64,000 nt of DNA from Borborobacter arsenicus (GTDB lineage: Bacteria > Pseudomonadota > Alphaproteobacteria > Rhizobiales > Rhizobiaceae). Location of the stretch: positions 62,001 to 126,000 of the forward strand of contig NZ_RKST01000016.1 of the NCBI RefSeq assembly GCF_003934165.1. The letters run 5' to 3'. Position 1 is the first letter of the stretch. Every line of letters starts with the position of its first letter. The notes under the pieces are model-generated. The model was not told the origin of the DNA. It saw only the letters and a list, made by a program, of their open reading frames with translations, and ran no database searches. Made by a program: the position numbers and the translations under genes. Shown here one piece after another: positions 61,212 through 64,000 of the stretch.

Positions 61212-61721
61212 ATGTCCGAGAAGCTCTACAACGTTCTCTTTCTGTGCACGGGAAACTCCGCCCGCTCCATTTTGGCTGAAGCGATCCTTCGTCAGCTTGG
61301 GGCAGGCCGTTTCCAGGCCTACTCCGCCGGGTCTCAACCTAAAGGCGAGGTCCATCCCTTTGCGCTGGAACTGCTGAGCAACCTGACGCATGACACAGCA
61401 TTCGCGCGCTCGAAGAGCTGGGACGAGTTTGCCGGCCGCGATGCGCCGAAGATGGATTTCGTCTTCACCGTCTGCGACAACGCCGCCAATGAATCCTGTC
61501 CGGTGTGGCCCGGCCAGCCGATGACGGCGCATTGGGGCGTGCCGGATCCCGCGGCAGCCGAGGGCACCGACGCCGAGAAGCATCTCGCTTTCGCAGAAGC
61601 CTATCGCCAGCTCTCGAACCGCCTCTCCGCTTTCCTGTCGCTGCCACTCGCTTCGATCGACCGGATGTCGCTGCAGACGAAGCTCCGCGAGATCGGGCAG
61701 ACCCGGCCCATGGCCGGCTGA
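61212..61721 (+). CDS. arsC: Arsenate reductase, low-molecular-weight phosphatase type (thioredoxin-dependent)
   Basis: The 169-residue protein has the P-loop LFLCTGNSARS (C-x5-R) and a second Cys pair region (VFTVCDNAANESCPVWPG) used in the disulfide cascade. It reduces arsenate to arsenite with thioredoxin. It lies between arsR (11 nt) and acr3 (11 nt), so one operon. Confidence 0.92.
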   Translation: MSEKLYNVLFLCTGNSARSILAEAILRQLGAGRFQAYSAGSQPKGEVHPFALELLSNLTHDTAFARSKSWDEFAGRDAPKMDFVFTVCDNAANESCPVWPGQPMTAHWGVPDPAAAEGTDAEKHLAFAEAYRQLSNRLSAFLSLPLASIDRMSLQTKLREIGQTRPMAG

Positions 61722-61732
61722 AGGATTTCAAC

Positions 61733-62821
61733 ATGACCGACACGACATACGAAGCGGGCCATGAGCCGCCACCGGCAATCGGCTTCTTCGAAAAATACCT
61801 CACCGTCTGGGTGGCGCTCTGCATCATCGCTGGGATCGCTCTCGGCTACCTGATGCCGAGCTTCGTCGGAATTGTCGCCCAGGCTGAGGTAGCGCGGGTC
61901 AACTTGCCCGTCGCAGTGCTGATCTGGCTGATGATCGTGCCCATGCTGCTCAAGGTCGATTTCGCCTCTATGGCGAAGGTCGGCACCTACTGGCGCGGCA
62001 TTGGCGTGACGCTGTTCGTTAACTGGGCGATCAAGCCGTTCTCCATGGCGCTGCTGGGTTGGCTGTTCATCGGCTGGCTGTTCCGGCCATATCTACCGTC
62101 TGACCAGATCGACTCGTATATCGCGGGGCTCATCATCCTCGCCGCCGCGCCCTGCACGGCCATGGTGTTCGTCTGGTCGGCACTGATGAAGGGCGAGCCG
62201 AACTTCACGCTGTCGCAGGTTGCACTCAATGACGCGATCATGGTGGTCGCCTTCGCGCCTATCGTCGGTCTGCTACTCGGCCTGTCGGCCATTACCGTGC
62301 CGTGGGACACGCTGCTGCTCTCGGTCGTGCTCTATATCGTATTGCCAGTTATCGTCGCGCAGGTGGTGCGCACACGGCTACTTGCAACCGGGGGGCAGGC
62401 AGCGCTCGACCGCTTGCTCGCCAGGATCCAGCCGCTTTCGCTCGTGGCGCTGCTCGCCACACTCGTCCTTCTCTTCGCGTTCCAAGGCGAACAGATCATC
62501 GCGCAGCCGACGGTCATAGCCCTGCTTGCCGTTCCGATCCTGTTCCAAGTCTACCTGAATTCAGGATTGGCCTACTTGCTCAACCGCATTTCGGGCGAGC
62601 GCCACTGCGTGGCAGGCCCATCGGCCCTGATCGGCGCCTCGAACTTCTTCGAGCTAGCCGTCGCTGCGGCCATCGCCCTGTTCGGCCTGAAATCCGGTGC
62701 GGCGCTGGCGACCGTGGTCGGTGTGCTGGTCGAGGTGCCGGTCATGCTGTCTGTCGTCTGGATCGTGAACCGTTCCAAGGGCTGGTATGAGCGTGGGTCG
62801 CGTGTTCAGGAAACGCGCTGA
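61733..62821 (+). CDS. acr3: ACR3 arsenite efflux permease
   Basis: The 362-residue membrane protein has about ten helices and the conserved ACR3 motif with Cys in LAAAPCTAMVFVWS, followed by LNDAIMVV. It exports arsenite using the proton gradient. ATG 61733 lies 11 nt after the reductase gene. The sequence is close to ACR3(2)-type alphaproteobacterial transporters by layout. Confidence 0.93.
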   Translation: MTDTTYEAGHEPPPAIGFFEKYLTVWVALCIIAGIALGYLMPSFVGIVAQAEVARVNLPVAVLIWLMIVPMLLKVDFASMAKVGTYWRGIGVTLFVNWAIKPFSMALLGWLFIGWLFRPYLPSDQIDSYIAGLIILAAAPCTAMVFVWSALMKGEPNFTLSQVALNDAIMVVAFAPIVGLLLGLSAITVPWDTLLLSVVLYIVLPVIVAQVVRTRLLATGGQAALDRLLARIQPLSLVALLATLVLLFAFQGEQIIAQPTVIALLAVPILFQVYLNSGLAYLLNRISGERHCVAGPSALIGASNFFELAVAAAIALFGLKSGAALATVVGVLVEVPVMLSVVWIVNRSKGWYERGSRVQETR

Positions 62822-62827
62822 CCGCAC

Positions 62828-63487
62828 ATGAGGACGGGGCCTGCCAATTCTCACGCAATCGGCCTGAACCAGGTGGTCGACGATCCCATGGTAGCAGGGG
62901 TCGCTGGCGCTGCGGCTCTGCTGATCGCTTTTGCGCTTTTCTCAGTAAGTTCCTGGCTCATTGCCGCGTTCGGCGGCAGTGCGGCCTACGCGACCGCCTG
63001 CCTGCTTATTGCGTCCTGTCCTGCGAACCCAAAGAGCCACGACCAGTCTCGTCGCATCCCTGAAAACTGGCTGCGACACGCAGCAGCTTTCGGTGTCGTC
63101 TTTTCAGCCGTTTTGTTGGCAAGCCAGATGTCCGATGCGCCCAGGGCGTTCTTTTGCGTTGGCGCGGTTCCTTGGTCTCCGACGATCTTCGCCGTGGGTG
63201 CGTTCGTCCTTGCGATCATGGCCGCCCTGAATCGCAGGCAAGGTAAATCGGGGTTCGTCCACGTTATCTGGATAGGGGTCGCTTGGATCGCCCCTTGGTA
63301 CGGTTTCTTCAGCGTAGCCACCGTGACTGGGGCAGGATTGGCCCTCGGCTGCGAAGATCGAGCCGCAAGCGACTACGCCCTTCTCGCTGTCTTCGGGACA
63401 GCTGCTTCGGTTGCAGGAACATGGTTTGGCCGGTGGCTTGGCGACGGGCTTCCCACCCAACCGATCAACCCCTACGAGGACCTTTGA
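62828..63487 (+). CDS. Membrane protein of unknown function in the ars operon
   Basis: The 219-residue protein has about five to six predicted helices (GVAGAAALLIAFALFSVSSW, AAFGVVFSAVLLA, TIFAVGAFVLAIMAAL, IWIGVAWIAPWYGFFSV), a Cys-containing loop and a hydrophilic C-terminus. I do not recognise the family. It lies 6 nt after acr3 and 5 nt before the glutaredoxin-type arsC gene, so it is probably part of the arsenic operon and may assist efflux. Confidence 0.7.
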   Translation: MRTGPANSHAIGLNQVVDDPMVAGVAGAAALLIAFALFSVSSWLIAAFGGSAAYATACLLIASCPANPKSHDQSRRIPENWLRHAAAFGVVFSAVLLASQMSDAPRAFFCVGAVPWSPTIFAVGAFVLAIMAALNRRQGKSGFVHVIWIGVAWIAPWYGFFSVATVTGAGLALGCEDRAASDYALLAVFGTAASVAGTWFGRWLGDGLPTQPINPYEDL

Positions 63488-63492
63488 TCAGC

Positions 63493-63915
63493 ATGACCAT
63501 CACCATCTACCACAATCCCGACTGCGGCACGTCCCGCAACACGCTCGCCATGATCCGGCAGTCCGGCGAGGAGCCGGAGGTGATCGAGTACCTGATGACG
63601 CCGCCGTCGCGTGAGCGTCTCGTTGAGTTGATTGCGGCGATGGCGCTCACTCCGCGCGAACTTTTAAGGGAGAAGGGTACGCCCTATGCCGAGCTCGGAC
63701 TCGGCGATCCGAAATGGAGCGACGACGAGCTGATCGACTTCATGATGGCGCACCCGATTCTGATCAATCGGCCGATCGTCGTCACGCCGCTCGGCACAAA
63801 GTTGTGCCGTCCATCGGAGGCTGTGCTCGACATCCTGCCGAACCCCGACATCGGTCCCTTCACCAAGGACGATGGCGAGGTGGTGATCGACACGGATGGC
63901 CGACGCGTCAAATGA
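63493..63915 (+). CDS. arsC: Arsenate reductase, glutaredoxin-dependent ArsC type
   Basis: The 140-residue protein has the ArsC active site YHNPDCGTSRNTL (Cys near residue 11) and the conserved Arg set (RPIVVTPLGTKLCRPSE). It reduces arsenate with glutathione and glutaredoxin. It is unrelated in fold to the reductase at 61212, so this operon holds both types. ATG 63493 has a weak ribosome site; no gene start is visible between 63916 and the window end. Confidence 0.93.
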   Translation: MTITIYHNPDCGTSRNTLAMIRQSGEEPEVIEYLMTPPSRERLVELIAAMALTPRELLREKGTPYAELGLGDPKWSDDELIDFMMAHPILINRPIVVTPLGTKLCRPSEAVLDILPNPDIGPFTKDDGEVVIDTDGRRVK

Positions 63916-64000
63916 CGTCGGCCAGCTGCGTCATTCGCTGCTACCTGTTGGTCGTTTCGTCCCCGTCAATCGTACGAGTTCGAAGACGGAAACCAGGATT

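Overview
The window looks like a GC-rich alphaproteobacterial chromosome or large replicon, most likely from the Hyphomicrobiales (Rhizobium/Mesorhizobium/Agrobacterium-like). Pointers are the lpiA/acvB pair, an alphaproteobacterial LexA box (GAAC-N7-GAAC) in front of imuA-imuB-dnaE2, and an aio/pst/phn/ars arsenic island of the kind known in rhizobia. I saw no tRNA, rRNA or CRISPR array.

Region 1 (1-8246) is an envelope redox block: a TlpA-like protein (cut by the window edge), DsbD, an OmpR-type two-component pair, a DsbA-like protein, a YkuD L,D-transpeptidase lipoprotein and a SoxB/5'-nucleotidase-like enzyme. Three near-identical sites (CTTAAG-N5-CTTAAG) sit in the three promoter regions and suggest one regulon under the local response regulator. 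Region 2 (8247-14219) holds stress and transport genes: CPA2 antiporter, CBS protein, AI-2E transporter with a disturbed 5' end, CsbD, VIT family, DUF305 and a glutaredoxin-MauE fusion. Region 3 (14477-16833) is acvB plus a 5'-truncated lpiA.

Region 4 (16781-20393) is a compact tniQ-tniB-tniA transposon with 17-bp terminal inverted repeats and internal transposase-site repeats. Its two flanks do not match: it decapitates lpiA on the left and cuts the 3' end of a phosphoesterase gene on the right, without a visible target duplication. To its right is a defence-type accessory region (20328-32855). It holds MazG-UDG genes convergent with a tightly overlapping operon of acyl carrier protein, XRE regulator, ImmA/IrrE-chagasin fusion, papain-like protease and thymidylate-synthase-like protein; then a HEPN protein, a nuclease-GGCT fusion, several unknown genes and an AbiE toxin-antitoxin pair. 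The papain/chagasin operon is the best candidate for an undescribed system: a protease without a pro-domain is encoded directly downstream of a protein carrying a papain-inhibitor fold, under a self-regulated promoter.

Region 5 (32957-41440) is the SOS mutagenesis cassette imuA-imuB-dnaE2, four uncharacterised genes and a frameshifted SRAP (YedK-like) gene. Region 6 (42026-63915) is an arsenic/phosphate island: ArsO, a PhnDCEE importer, AioR-AioS-AioX, AioBA with cytochrome c and MoeA, PstSCAB-PhoU-PhoB, then ArsR, two types of arsenate reductase, ACR3 and an unknown membrane protein. A sigma-54 promoter with two upstream palindromes precedes aioB, and Pho boxes precede pstS and the phnD-like gene. 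Together these genes oxidise arsenite outside the cytoplasm, import phosphate selectively, and reduce and expel arsenate that enters.
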